Positions 14,294 through 20,808 of a DNA stretch of 20,808 nt are shown piece after piece. Position 1 is the stretch's first letter; every line of letters starts with the position of its first letter. The position numbers and the translations under genes are program-made. The notes below the pieces were generated by a model, which was given only the letters and a program-made list of their open reading frames with translations, was not told the DNA's origin and ran no database searches. This DNA is from Bacteroidota bacterium (GTDB taxonomy: Bacteria; Bacteroidota; Bacteroidia; Bacteroidales; Rikenellaceae), in contig JAEZPN010000062.1 in the NCBI GenBank assembly GCA_023413645.1, forward strand, positions 1 to 20,808, read 5' to 3'.

Positions 14294-15496
14294 ATGGTAA
14301 TTCTAGTTCTCAATTGCGGTAGTTCGTCGATTAAGTATCAGGTACTCGACGTAATGGAGCAGTCTCAGACTCTCTTGGCTAAAGGTCTTGTAGAGCGTAT
14401 CGGTTTGGCAGAGGGTGATCTTACACACAAGCCCCAGGGTAAGGATAAGTTCGAGCTTCACTGCCCCATTCCTGACCACACAACAGGTATCCGCCTCGTT
14501 CTCGACGCGTTGACAAACCCCGAGCACGGCGTAATCAAGTCTCTCGACGAGCTTAAGGCTGCTGGTCACCGCGTAGCACACGGTGGTGAGTTCTTCACTG
14601 ACAGCTGCTTGGTAGACGATGAGGTTAAGGCAAAGATCGAGTCGTTGTACTCTATCGCTCCCTTGCACAACCCCGCAAACCTCGAGGGTATCCTCTCAAT
14701 GGAGAAGGTTCTTCCTGGCATCAAGCAGGTAGCTGTATTCGACACATCGTTCCACCACACTATCCCCGCTATCAACTACTTGTACGCTATTCCTTACGAG
14801 TACTACGAGAAGTATCGCGTTCGTAAGTATGGTTTCCACGGCACAAGCCACAAGTTCGTTGCTCGCGTAGGTGCTGAGATGTTCGGCCTCGACTTCGAGA
14901 ACTCAAAGATCGTTACTTGCCACATCGGCAACGGCGCATCTGTAACAGCTATCAAGAATGGTAAGTCATTCGATACATCAATGGGTTTCTCACCCCTCGA
15001 TGGTCTTGTAATGGGTACACGCGCAGGTTCTATGGACGTTAGCGCTGCTACTTACGTTGCACAGAAGGAGGGTATGACATTGGCTGAGCTCGACAACATG
15101 CTCAACAAGAAGTCAGGTGTTCAGGGTCTTACAGGCATCTCAAGCGATATGCGCGACATCGACGCTGCATACGACGAGGGTAACGAGCGCGCTATCATCG
15201 CTCGCGACATGTATGGCAACCGCATCAAGAAGTTCGTAGGTGAGTACGCTGCTGAGATGGGCGGTGTTGACCTCGTAATCTTCACTGGTGGTGTTGGCGA
15301 GAACTCACCCGAGGTTCGTGAGTACGTTCTCCAGAACATGGAGTTCATGGGTCTCGAGTTCGACGCTGTACGCAACCGTGGTAAGCGTGGTACCGACTAC
15401 GAGATCTCTAAGGAGGGTTCACGCGTTAAGGCTGCTGTAATCTGCACAGATGAGGAGCTCGTTATCGCTAAGGACACATTCCGCCTCGTTAAGTAA
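14294..15496 (+). CDS. ackA: Acetate kinase
   Basis: This 400-residue kinase belongs to the acetate/sugar kinase fold. It converts acetyl-phosphate and ADP to acetate and ATP at the end of fermentation. It begins VILVLNCGSSSIKYQ (Asn7 in the adenylate fold) and keeps the residues known from the Methanosarcina enzyme, each shifted by about two: Arg93 in HRVAHGG, Asp150 in FDTSFHH, His182 in GFHGTSH and Arg243 in GTRAGSMD. The ADP-binding FTGGVGENSPEVRE block follows at about 330. It is the first gene after a near-consensus promoter and is followed 79 bases later by a phosphotransacylase gene. Codons such as GGT, GCT and GTA are used more than in most of its neighbours, consistent with strong expression. 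Confidence 0.97.
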   Translation: MVILVLNCGSSSIKYQVLDVMEQSQTLLAKGLVERIGLAEGDLTHKPQGKDKFELHCPIPDHTTGIRLVLDALTNPEHGVIKSLDELKAAGHRVAHGGEFFTDSCLVDDEVKAKIESLYSIAPLHNPANLEGILSMEKVLPGIKQVAVFDTSFHHTIPAINYLYAIPYEYYEKYRVRKYGFHGTSHKFVARVGAEMFGLDFENSKIVTCHIGNGASVTAIKNGKSFDTSMGFSPLDGLVMGTRAGSMDVSAATYVAQKEGMTLAELDNMLNKKSGVQGLTGISSDMRDIDAAYDEGNERAIIARDMYGNRIKKFVGEYAAEMGGVDLVIFTGGVGENSPEVREYVLQNMEFMGLEFDAVRNRGKRGTDYEISKEGSRVKAAVICTDEELVIAKDTFRLVK

Positions 15497-15575
15497 TTGA
15501 AATTGTCTAATAAGACTACTTTGGCGTTGCACTAATTTCGAAATATTAATTACAAACAAAATAAAATCTAAAACT

Positions 15576-16478
15576 ATGATTAAGCATTTGGATGAACTCG
15601 TTGCTGCAGCGGTGGCACGTGGTAAGAAGAAGATGATTGTTGCATACGGTCAGGATACTCACTCTATCGGCGCAACCGATATGGCTATCAAGGCTGGCTT
15701 GGCAGAGGTAACTTTGGTTGGTGACCCCGAGGAGATTAAGAAGTCTTGCGAGGCTGAGGGCGTTGATATCAACCAGTACACTATCATTCCTGAGTCTGAG
15801 GATGTAAAGGCTGTTGAGATTGCAGTTAAGGCTGTTCACAACGGTGAGTACGACGTTTTGATGAAGGGTGTTGTACCTACTGACAAGTACATGCGCGGTA
15901 TCTTGAACAAGGAGTGGGGTTTGTTGCCCGCTGGCACTGTTCTTAGCCACGTTACTGTATTGGAGGTTCCCGCATACCACAAGCTTTTGGTTGTCAGCGA
16001 TGTAGCAGTTCTTCCTTGCCCCACATTGGAGCAGAAGAAGCAGATTGCAAAGTACCTCATCGCAACTGCAAACAACCTCGGTATCGAGCAGCCTAAGGTA
16101 GCTTTGTTGGCACCCAGCGAGCAGTTGCTTCCTAAGGTAGTTAGCTCAGTTGAGGCTAAGGAGCTTTCTGACCTCGGTCAGGCAGGTGAGCTTGGCAACG
16201 CATTGTTCCAGGGTCCTTTGGCACTCGACGTAGCTATCGACGAGGAGTCAGTTAAGATCAAGAAGCTTACAGGTCCCGTTGCAGGTGACGCAGACTGTAT
16301 GTTGTTCCCCAACCTCGAGTCTGGTAACGTATTCTTCAAGGCTTGCTCTAAGTTCGGTGGTGCTGAGTTGGCAGCTATGGTTGCAGGTCCTACTGCTCCT
16401 TGCGTATTGACTTCACGTGGCGACTCAACTAAGACTAAGCTCTACTCTATCGCTTTGGCTTGCTTGTCAGCAAAATAG
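15576..16478 (+). CDS. ptb: Phosphate butyryltransferase (short-chain phosphotransacylase)
   Basis: This 300-residue protein is of the PTA/PTB family, which moves an acyl group from coenzyme A to phosphate. The Ptb-type signature LMKGVVPTDKYMRGILNKEWGL is seen at about 95-117, followed by SHVTVLEVPAYHKLLVVSDVAVLPCPTLEQK. The C-terminal half carries GPLALDVAIDEES and MLFPNLESGNVFFKA, standard for the family. The length is that of Ptb rather than of full-length Pta (about 330 or 700 residues). It is flanked by ackA and, 31 bases downstream, by a butyrate kinase gene. It therefore probably makes butyryl- or branched-chain acyl-phosphate, and might also supply acetyl-phosphate to AckA. Substrate preference cannot be read from the sequence. 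Confidence 0.85.
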   Translation: MIKHLDELVAAAVARGKKKMIVAYGQDTHSIGATDMAIKAGLAEVTLVGDPEEIKKSCEAEGVDINQYTIIPESEDVKAVEIAVKAVHNGEYDVLMKGVVPTDKYMRGILNKEWGLLPAGTVLSHVTVLEVPAYHKLLVVSDVAVLPCPTLEQKKQIAKYLIATANNLGIEQPKVALLAPSEQLLPKVVSSVEAKELSDLGQAGELGNALFQGPLALDVAIDEESVKIKKLTGPVAGDADCMLFPNLESGNVFFKACSKFGGAELAAMVAGPTAPCVLTSRGDSTKTKLYSIALACLSAK

Positions 16479-16509
16479 TTTTAACTAATTAAACAGACTA
16501 ATACCAATT

Positions 16510-17577
16510 ATGGCATACAAAATTCTAACCATCAATCCTGGTTCAACATCTACTAAGGTAGCGTTGTTCCACGATATGGAGCAGGTGCAGACCGTTAAGT
16601 TGAGCCACTCAGCTGAGGAGATCGCACGCTTCGAGTCTGTAGCAGATCAGCTCGACTGGCGTTTGGAGATCATCATGGAGGCTCTTAAGAACGACGGTAT
16701 CAAGATCGAGGAGCTCGACGCAGTTATCGGCCGTGGTGGTCTTATGCGCCCCATCGAGGGTGGTGTATATCGCGTAGGCGAGGCTATGATTGCTGACTTG
16801 AAGGCACCTAAGCGCCAGCACGCCAGCAACCTTGGTGCTCTCATCGCACGCCGCATCGCAGATGTAGCAGGTGTTGAGGCATACATCGCTGACCCCGTTG
16901 TTGTTGACGAGCTTCAGGATATGGCTCGCGTGAGCGGTCTTAAGGAGTGCCCACGTCGCTCTATCTTCCACGCTCTCAACCAGAAGGCTATCGCACGCCG
17001 CTACGCTAAGGAGGTAGGTCGTCCTTATGAGGATCTCAACCTCGTAGTTGTACACATGGGTGGCGGTATCTCAGTATCGGCACACTGCAAGGGTCGCGTA
17101 ATCGACACCAACAACGCGTTGGATGGTGACGGCCCTATCGCTCCCGAGCGCGCAGGTACTTTGCCCGCAGGCGACTTGGTTGACCTCTGCTTCAGCGGCA
17201 AGTATGAGAAGGGCGAGATCAAGAAGCTCTTGGCAGGTAAGGGTGGCTTGGTTGACCACGTAAACTGCAACAACGTTCAGGAGTTGAACGAGGTACGCGC
17301 AGCAGGTGGCGACCAGGAGGCACGCTTTATGCTCGACACTATGGCATACTCAGTAGCTAAGTTCATCGGCGAGATGGCAGTGGTATTGAAGGGTCAGGTT
17401 GACGCTATCCTTCTCACTGGTGGTATCGCATGGAACAACTGCGTAAACGATGTTATCATCGACTACTGTAAGTTCCTTGCTCCTATCAAGATCTACCCTG
17501 GCGAGAACGAGCTCGAGTCATTGGCAGAGAACGCACTTCGTGTATTGAAGGGCGAGACTACAGCTAAAGAGTATTAA
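16510..17577 (+). CDS. buk: Butyrate (branched-chain fatty acid) kinase
   Basis: This 355-residue member of the acetate kinase fold matches Buk in length and start: KILTINPGSTSTKVALF, with the phosphate-binding NPGSTSTK at 9-16. Other family blocks are VIGRGGLMRPIEGGVY, DPVVVDELQDMARVSGL, FHALNQKAIARRYAKE, VVHMGGGISVSAH, and LLTGGIAWNN near the ADP site. The enzyme makes ATP from butyryl-phosphate (or isobutyryl-/isovaleryl-phosphate) and ADP. It follows ptb by 31 bases with no Shine-Dalgarno sequence, so the two are surely co-transcribed. The stop codon abuts the structured element at 17578-17701. No genes for making butyryl-CoA or branched-chain acyl-CoA are in the window, so the natural acyl group is open. 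Confidence 0.92.
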   Translation: MAYKILTINPGSTSTKVALFHDMEQVQTVKLSHSAEEIARFESVADQLDWRLEIIMEALKNDGIKIEELDAVIGRGGLMRPIEGGVYRVGEAMIADLKAPKRQHASNLGALIARRIADVAGVEAYIADPVVVDELQDMARVSGLKECPRRSIFHALNQKAIARRYAKEVGRPYEDLNLVVVHMGGGISVSAHCKGRVIDTNNALDGDGPIAPERAGTLPAGDLVDLCFSGKYEKGEIKKLLAGKGGLVDHVNCNNVQELNEVRAAGGDQEARFMLDTMAYSVAKFIGEMAVVLKGQVDAILLTGGIAWNNCVNDVIIDYCKFLAPIKIYPGENELESLAENALRVLKGETTAKEY

Positions 17578-17701
17578 TTTATCTTAATAAGGTATCATCT
17601 GCGGCATCTTGCGCGCTTGCAAATTCCTCATTTACGCCGAGTAAACTCCGGATTTGCAACACTGCGATAAGCTACCACATCTAATACCTTCTAAAGATAA
17701 A
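17578..17701 (+). repeat. Structured stop-codon-abutting element E4 (124 bases), after buk
   Basis: The element begins at the first base after the buk stop. The outer arms TTTATCTT (17578-17585) and AAGATAAA (17694-17701), then AAGGTAT (17589-17595) and ATACCTT (17684-17690), pair perfectly around a three-base mismatch. The central stem is TTGCAAAT (17617-17624) with ATTTGCAA (17652-17659). The apex is TTTAC (17631-17635) with GTAAA (17641-17645). The conserved blocks ATCTGCGG (17597-17604) and CCACATCT (17675-17682) occupy the same places as in E2. The apical sequence CTCATTTACGC...GTAAACTCCG is nearly identical to E2, but every flanking stem differs in sequence. The orientation relative to the upstream gene is the same as in E1-E3. 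Confidence 0.82.
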
Positions 17702-17730
17702 TGACATTGCGCTAATTCATTATAGATGCG

Positions 17731-18147
17731 ATGAACATTTTGATTATCAACGGTGCGAACCTCAACCTATTGGGGCGTCGCCAACCCGAGATATACGGAC
17801 GTGAGAGCTTCGAGGAGTACCTCGGAGCTCTTCGCGCACGTTACTCGGCACATACGCTCGACTACTACCAGTCGAACATCGAGGGAGAGATTGTTAACAA
17901 GCTTCAGGAGGCTGACAGCCACTACGACGGCATCATCCTCAATGCGGGCGGTTATACCCACACCTCGGTCGTTATTCGTGATGCTATCGCGGCAATATCG
18001 GTGCCTGTGGTTGAGGTGCATATCTCCTCAATCCTTGCGCGCGAGGAGTTCCGCCATGTATCACTAATCGCTCCCGTGACTAAGGGTTCGATTATGGGCT
18101 TCGGCATGGAGTCCTACCGCTTGGCCGTGGAGCATATCATTGGTTAG
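17731..18147 (+). CDS. aroQ: Type II 3-dehydroquinate dehydratase
   Basis: This 138-residue enzyme forms the dodecameric type II dehydroquinase, which makes 3-dehydroshikimate in the shikimate pathway. Key residues are present: Tyr22 in PEIYG (catalytic), Asn71 and His77 in NAGGYTHTS, Glu95 and His97 in EVHISS, and Arg104/Arg108 in AREEFRH. The start NILIINGANLNLLGRR matches the family's first strand and the flexible lid. Two common positions differ: QSNIEGE instead of the frequent QSNHEGE, and NAGGYTH instead of NPGAYTH. Neither removes a catalytic residue. The flippase gene begins six bases after the stop, so they are probably co-transcribed. The 29 bases between E4 and the ATG show no clear promoter. 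Confidence 0.95.
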   Translation: MNILIINGANLNLLGRRQPEIYGRESFEEYLGALRARYSAHTLDYYQSNIEGEIVNKLQEADSHYDGIILNAGGYTHTSVVIRDAIAAISVPVVEVHISSILAREEFRHVSLIAPVTKGSIMGFGMESYRLAVEHIIG

Positions 18148-18153
18148 GTCCGT

Positions 18154-19611
18154 ATGGCAGAGTCGAAGTTGGAACATAAGGTGGCAAAGGGCGTAGCATG
18201 GAGTTTCAGCGAGAAGCTCCTCTCTATGGTTGTGCAGATGGTGGTAAGCATCGTCGTAGCACGACAGCTTGCCCCTGCCGACTTTGGCGTTATGGCCATC
18301 ATGACCTTCTTTACCTCGGTGGCATTGGCTATCGTAGATAGCGGCTTCTCGCAGACGCTTATCCGCAAGACGAGCCCCACGGAGGAGGAGTACCACTCGG
18401 TACTTATATTTAATATAGTGGTGTCGCTGATTCTCTATGGCGTGCTTACCGCCGCAGCATACCCTATCGCGAGTCTCTACGACTCCCCAGAAATTTGGAC
18501 GATAGCACCCGTCCTCTTCTTGGTGCTACCCATCAACTCGCTCTGCGTGGTGCAGACGGTGATGTACACGCGCGAGTTCCGCTTCGCGCTCCTCTCGAAG
18601 ATTGTATTTCTCGCATCACTCATAAGTGGTGTTGTGGCGGTCGTTATGGCCGTTATGGGCTGCGGCATCTGGAGCCTTGTGGCACAACGACTGCTTATGA
18701 TGGGCATCAAAGCCATTGCCTTCTGGTCCATACGCCGCTGGCGCACCTCGGCACGCTTTAGCTTTGCGGCAATCAAGGCCATGGCGCCATTTAGCCTACG
18801 ACTGCTCGCTACCGACCTCATTGCATCCATATATAACAATGTGGCGCAGCTCTTCATCGGCAAGATGCACACCACATCTACGCTCGGCTACTACTCACAG
18901 GCGCAAAAGTTGAAAGACCTCCCTGTGACATCTACGGTGCAGGCCGTACAGGGTGTTACCTACCCCGCCCTATCAAAGATTAAAGATGATAGCACAAAAT
19001 TCGCTGATGGCTACTTACGCATAGAGCGCATACTGGGTTTTATACTCTTCCCCGTAATGCTCGGTTTCGTGGCTATAGCCCCAGATATGTTTAACCTACT
19101 TTTAGGCGAGAAGTGGATGCCGACAGTGCCATACTTTGAGATTTTGGCTCTCTCGGGATTATTCTATCCACTTGCCATTGTGTCGTATAACGTACTAAAG
19201 ACCAAGAGTGACGGCAAGATTATCGTACGTCTCGAGATTGTTAAGCGAGTGATTATGACTGCGGTGTTATGCTACACTATTCCACAGAGCGTTGAAGCTA
19301 TCGCCTGGGGCATGACAGCTATGGCTGCAGTTGAGTTTCTGCTTAATACGAGCGTTGCGTTGCGATATATGGAGACTACCTTCGCCTCGCTTTTGCGCAC
19401 CATTGCCCCTTCGTTCACCATTGCTGCGGTGATGTTTGGTGCGCTATACCTCATTGCCCCCCACATCGCCTCGCTACACATCGCACTACGCTTATGCACC
19501 ATGATTTGTATAGGCGGTGCTCTCTACCTCCTCTTTGCTTGGATATTCCGTCTCCGCGCCCTTAAGGAGTGCATATCGCTGTTAAAAGGTATGCTTACTA
19601 AAAGTGCGTGA
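18154..19611 (+). CDS. MOP-family polysaccharide flippase (Wzx/WzxC-like)
   Basis: This 485-residue, very hydrophobic protein probably has 12-14 membrane segments. It opens with an amphipathic stretch and KVAKGVAWSFSEKLLSMVVQMVVSIVVARQLAPADFGVMAIM, typical of the PST/WzxC lipopolysaccharide exporters. The GFSQTLIRK block at about 64 and the YYSQAQKLKDLPV block at about 246 are also typical of that branch. Such proteins flip lipid-linked sugar units across the inner membrane for capsule, O-antigen or exopolysaccharide assembly. No glycosyltransferase or polymerase genes are beside it, so the glycan is unknown and the gene is an orphan relative to a synthesis cluster. Its last 14 bases overlap the end of thiL on the opposite strand. 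Confidence 0.88.
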   Translation: MAESKLEHKVAKGVAWSFSEKLLSMVVQMVVSIVVARQLAPADFGVMAIMTFFTSVALAIVDSGFSQTLIRKTSPTEEEYHSVLIFNIVVSLILYGVLTAAAYPIASLYDSPEIWTIAPVLFLVLPINSLCVVQTVMYTREFRFALLSKIVFLASLISGVVAVVMAVMGCGIWSLVAQRLLMMGIKAIAFWSIRRWRTSARFSFAAIKAMAPFSLRLLATDLIASIYNNVAQLFIGKMHTTSTLGYYSQAQKLKDLPVTSTVQAVQGVTYPALSKIKDDSTKFADGYLRIERILGFILFPVMLGFVAIAPDMFNLLLGEKWMPTVPYFEILALSGLFYPLAIVSYNVLKTKSDGKIIVRLEIVKRVIMTAVLCYTIPQSVEAIAWGMTAMAAVEFLLNTSVALRYMETTFASLLRTIAPSFTIAAVMFGALYLIAPHIASLHIALRLCTMICIGGALYLLFAWIFRLRALKECISLLKGMLTKSA

Positions 19612-20533
19612 AGCCCTGCAACTCTATCTCTGCGGGGACACCATCCTCGAACCATCGCAACTCACCACCCTCGACGATACGACCTATCGCCGTTAGTTGT
19701 GTACCTGTCGCTGTAAGCAAAGCCTCTGCCACCTCATTAAAACGATTAGGGTCAACGGTCAAGAGCAACTCATAGTCCTCGCCACCCGTAGTGGCAAAGC
19801 GGATGTCATAGTCGGTAGGAACGTGCTTAAGCTCAATCTCGGCACCCACGCCCGACTGCTCCATGATATGCTTAATGTCCGAAGCGATGCCGTCCGAGAT
19901 ATCCATCATGGCGTGTACAGCCTCACACTCACCCAACAACTTACCCTCCGCGATGCGAGCCTGAGCACGGCGGTGAATCTTTGCCGCAGCGGTATTGAGG
20001 TCGCCAAACATAATATCAACAAGGCCCTTCGACGATGCTCCGAGCTTGCCCGTAACGCAGATAAGATCGCCAACCTTTGCCGCGGAGCGACGCTTGATAT
20101 TCGCCTTGGGGGCGCGACCTATAGCCACGACATTAATACAAATCTTGTCACGCGAGGCTGTGGTGTCGCCACCCACGAGTGCTACGCCATACTTCTCGCA
20201 ACCCTCGTAGAAGCCGCGCATAAAGCCCTCAACCCACTCGCCCTGTGCAGCCTCCGAGAGTGATAGCGAGAGGAGCGCTGCGGTGGGTGTTGCCCCCATA
20301 GCCGCCACATCGCTGATGTTGACCATAAGCGATTTGTAGCCCACCTCCTCGGGCGAAGATGCGCCACGCAGGAAGTGGACATCCTCTACAAGCATATCGG
20401 TAGAGATAACGAGGGCATCGCTGCCCATATCGAGTACTGTGCAGTCGTCGCCAATGGGTTCGAAACCATTGTGCGGTAGTGAGCCAAAGGTCTTGGCTAT
20501 GTCGTCAATAAATGAGAATTCGCTCTTTTTCAT
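19598..20533 (-). CDS. thiL: Thiamine-monophosphate kinase
   Basis: This 311-residue cytosolic enzyme phosphorylates thiamine monophosphate to the active cofactor thiamine diphosphate. Family motifs are IGDDC (27-31), VISTDMLVEDVHF (42-54, Asp46 metal ligand), VNISDVAAMGA (71-81), VGGDTTAS (120-127), then MMDISDGIASD and TTGGEDYELLLTV in the C-terminal domain. The order matches the PurM/ThiL fold. The start at ATG 20533 agrees with the family: the first conserved segment begins at residue 6, and no other in-frame Met occurs before residue 36. A full promoter match lies only four bases upstream, suggesting a leaderless or nearly leaderless message. The 3' end overlaps the flippase gene by 14 bases. 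Confidence 0.95.
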   Translation of the reverse strand: MKKSEFSFIDDIAKTFGSLPHNGFEPIGDDCTVLDMGSDALVISTDMLVEDVHFLRGASSPEEVGYKSLMVNISDVAAMGATPTAALLSLSLSEAAQGEWVEGFMRGFYEGCEKYGVALVGGDTTASRDKICINVVAIGRAPKANIKRRSAAKVGDLICVTGKLGASSKGLVDIMFGDLNTAAAKIHRRAQARIAEGKLLGECEAVHAMMDISDGIASDIKHIMEQSGVGAEIELKHVPTDYDIRFATTGGEDYELLLTVDPNRFNEVAEALLTATGTQLTAIGRIVEGGELRWFEDGVPAEIELQGFTHF

Positions 20534-20537
20534 AGGG

Positions 20538-20568
20538 CAAAGTTACACAAAAGCGCAGATAAAAACAA
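20538..20568 (-). promoter_or_regulatory. Bacteroidota-type promoter for thiL, directly at the start codon
   Basis: On the minus strand TTG (20566-20568), 20 bases, then TAACTTTG (20538-20545) match both promoter boxes and the spacing. Only CCCT separates the -7 box from the thiL ATG, so transcription should start at or within a few bases of the start codon. The -33 box lies on the edge of the terminator stem of the upstream gene. Confidence 0.7.
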
Positions 20569-20597
20569 ATCGGAGCACCGCGAAGTACTCCGATTTG
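20566..20597. terminator. Hairpin terminator between the right-edge gene and thiL
   Basis: CAAATCGGAG (20566-20575) pairs perfectly with CTCCGATTTG (20588-20597) around a 12-base loop. On the minus strand it follows the stop codon of the right-edge gene by 24 bases and is followed by a T-rich run (TTTTTATC), which fits intrinsic termination of that gene before thiL. Confidence 0.8.
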
Positions 20598-20621
20598 ATG
20601 ATATAGTAATTATAAATTAAG

Positions 20622-20808
20622 TTAGAGCAAAATGCGATAAACCGCACGCACAGTATAGGTGTATGTCTTATAGGGCTCAAGACAAACCACGCTATCATTC
20701 ATAAAGGCTACGAGCTCAACCAAATCCTCTGCAGTCTCGTTTGATGACCAATAGTACGTCTCAAAGAATGGCATACCACCATTATCTGTAAGGAGCTTGT
20801 TGTAAGCC
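20622..20808 (-). CDS. 3' end of a gene with a DUF1566/FISUMP-like C-terminus
   Basis: Only the last 61 codons are inside the window; the stop codon is at 20622-20624. The visible protein contains GGMPFFETYYWSSNE and ends CLEPYKTYTYTVRAVYRILL. The pattern 'YWSSNE' followed about 30 residues later by 'tYtVRAV' at the extreme C-terminus is the hallmark of DUF1566-like and Fibrobacter succinogenes paralogous (FISUMP) domains. These end many secreted or lipid-anchored Bacteroidota proteins and often have 'RVRAVRAF' there. The function of the whole protein cannot be told, because its N-terminus lies outside. It is read towards thiL and is followed by its own terminator. Confidence 0.75.
   Translation of the reverse strand, partial: AYNKLLTDNGGMPFFETYYWSSNETAEDLVELVAFMNDSVVCLEPYKTYTYTVRAVYRILL

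Noticed and set aside
15497..15575. Separate promoter for ptb
   Set aside because: TACTTTG near 15518 lacks one spacer base of the TAnnTTTG box and has no TTG at the right distance; I leave ptb as probably read from the ackA promoter.
1236..17701. Integron attC sites as an explanation of the stop-codon hairpins
   Set aside because: Position after stop codons, variable arms and mismatched stems are reminiscent of attC, but the arm ends do not carry the GTTRRRY core, no integron integrase is present, and the genes are housekeeping genes.
1236..17701. MITE or insertion-sequence remnants as an explanation of the same elements
   Set aside because: I find no target-site duplications at the ends, and the arms differ in sequence between copies instead of being constant terminal repeats. 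A mobile origin is not excluded, but it is not supported.
1..20808. tRNA, rRNA, CRISPR array, transposase or prophage genes
   Set aside because: I inspected the intergenic gaps and found no cloverleaf, regularly spaced repeats or mobile-element genes.

Overview
The window looks like core chromosome of a gut-type Bacteroidota, most likely an Alistipes-like member of the Rikenellaceae. The evidence is the gene content, the near absence of Shine-Dalgarno sequences before AT-rich start regions, two upstream sites matching the Bacteroides-type promoter (TTG, about 20 bases, TAnnTTTG), a strong preference for GAG, CTC and GCC codons, and a mid-range GC content. The taxonomic call is an inference; no rRNA or other marker is present.

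Layout. Bases 1-3525 lie on the minus strand: a uridine-phosphorylase-like nucleoside phosphorylase, dnaN (sliding clamp), a DnaQ-fold exonuclease and the start of a secreted LysM protein. Bases 3644-7973 lie on the plus strand: glmM, an M20 dipeptidase, a strong hairpin terminator, and a lipoprotein GH29 alpha-L-fucosidase. Bases 8259-13919 lie on the minus strand: a DUF349-repeat protein, pyrG and yidC, closely spaced and probably one operon read towards yidC. Bases 14294-17577 lie on the plus strand: ackA, ptb and buk, an acyl-phosphate fermentation cluster with two acid kinases and one phosphotransacylase, with a near-consensus promoter before ackA. aroQ and a MOP-family polysaccharide flippase follow (17731-19611). 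The flippase converges on and overlaps thiL (minus strand). At the right edge is the 3' end of a gene for a protein with a DUF1566/FISUMP-like C-terminus.

The most unusual signal is in the spaces between genes. Four elements of 124-127 bases (1236-1362, 2535-2660, 8134-8260, 17578-17701) each abut or overlap the stop codon of a different gene, always in the same orientation relative to that gene. They share short conserved blocks and an apical hairpin, while their outer, inner and central stems differ in sequence but keep base pairing. This looks like compensatory change in a structured RNA or cruciform-forming repeat family. Two of the four loci also carry a second repeat type: inverted arms made of degenerate 9-base TTAGGGAAT units (1001-1084 and 8004-8110). 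One element has a 45-base exact partial duplicate beside it.

The protein-coding genes are otherwise ordinary and intact. They cover nucleotide salvage and CTP synthesis, DNA replication, amino-sugar metabolism, membrane protein insertion, fermentation ending in ATP, shikimate and thiamine cofactor steps, and glycan scavenging or export. I see no tRNA, rRNA, CRISPR array, transposase or integrase.
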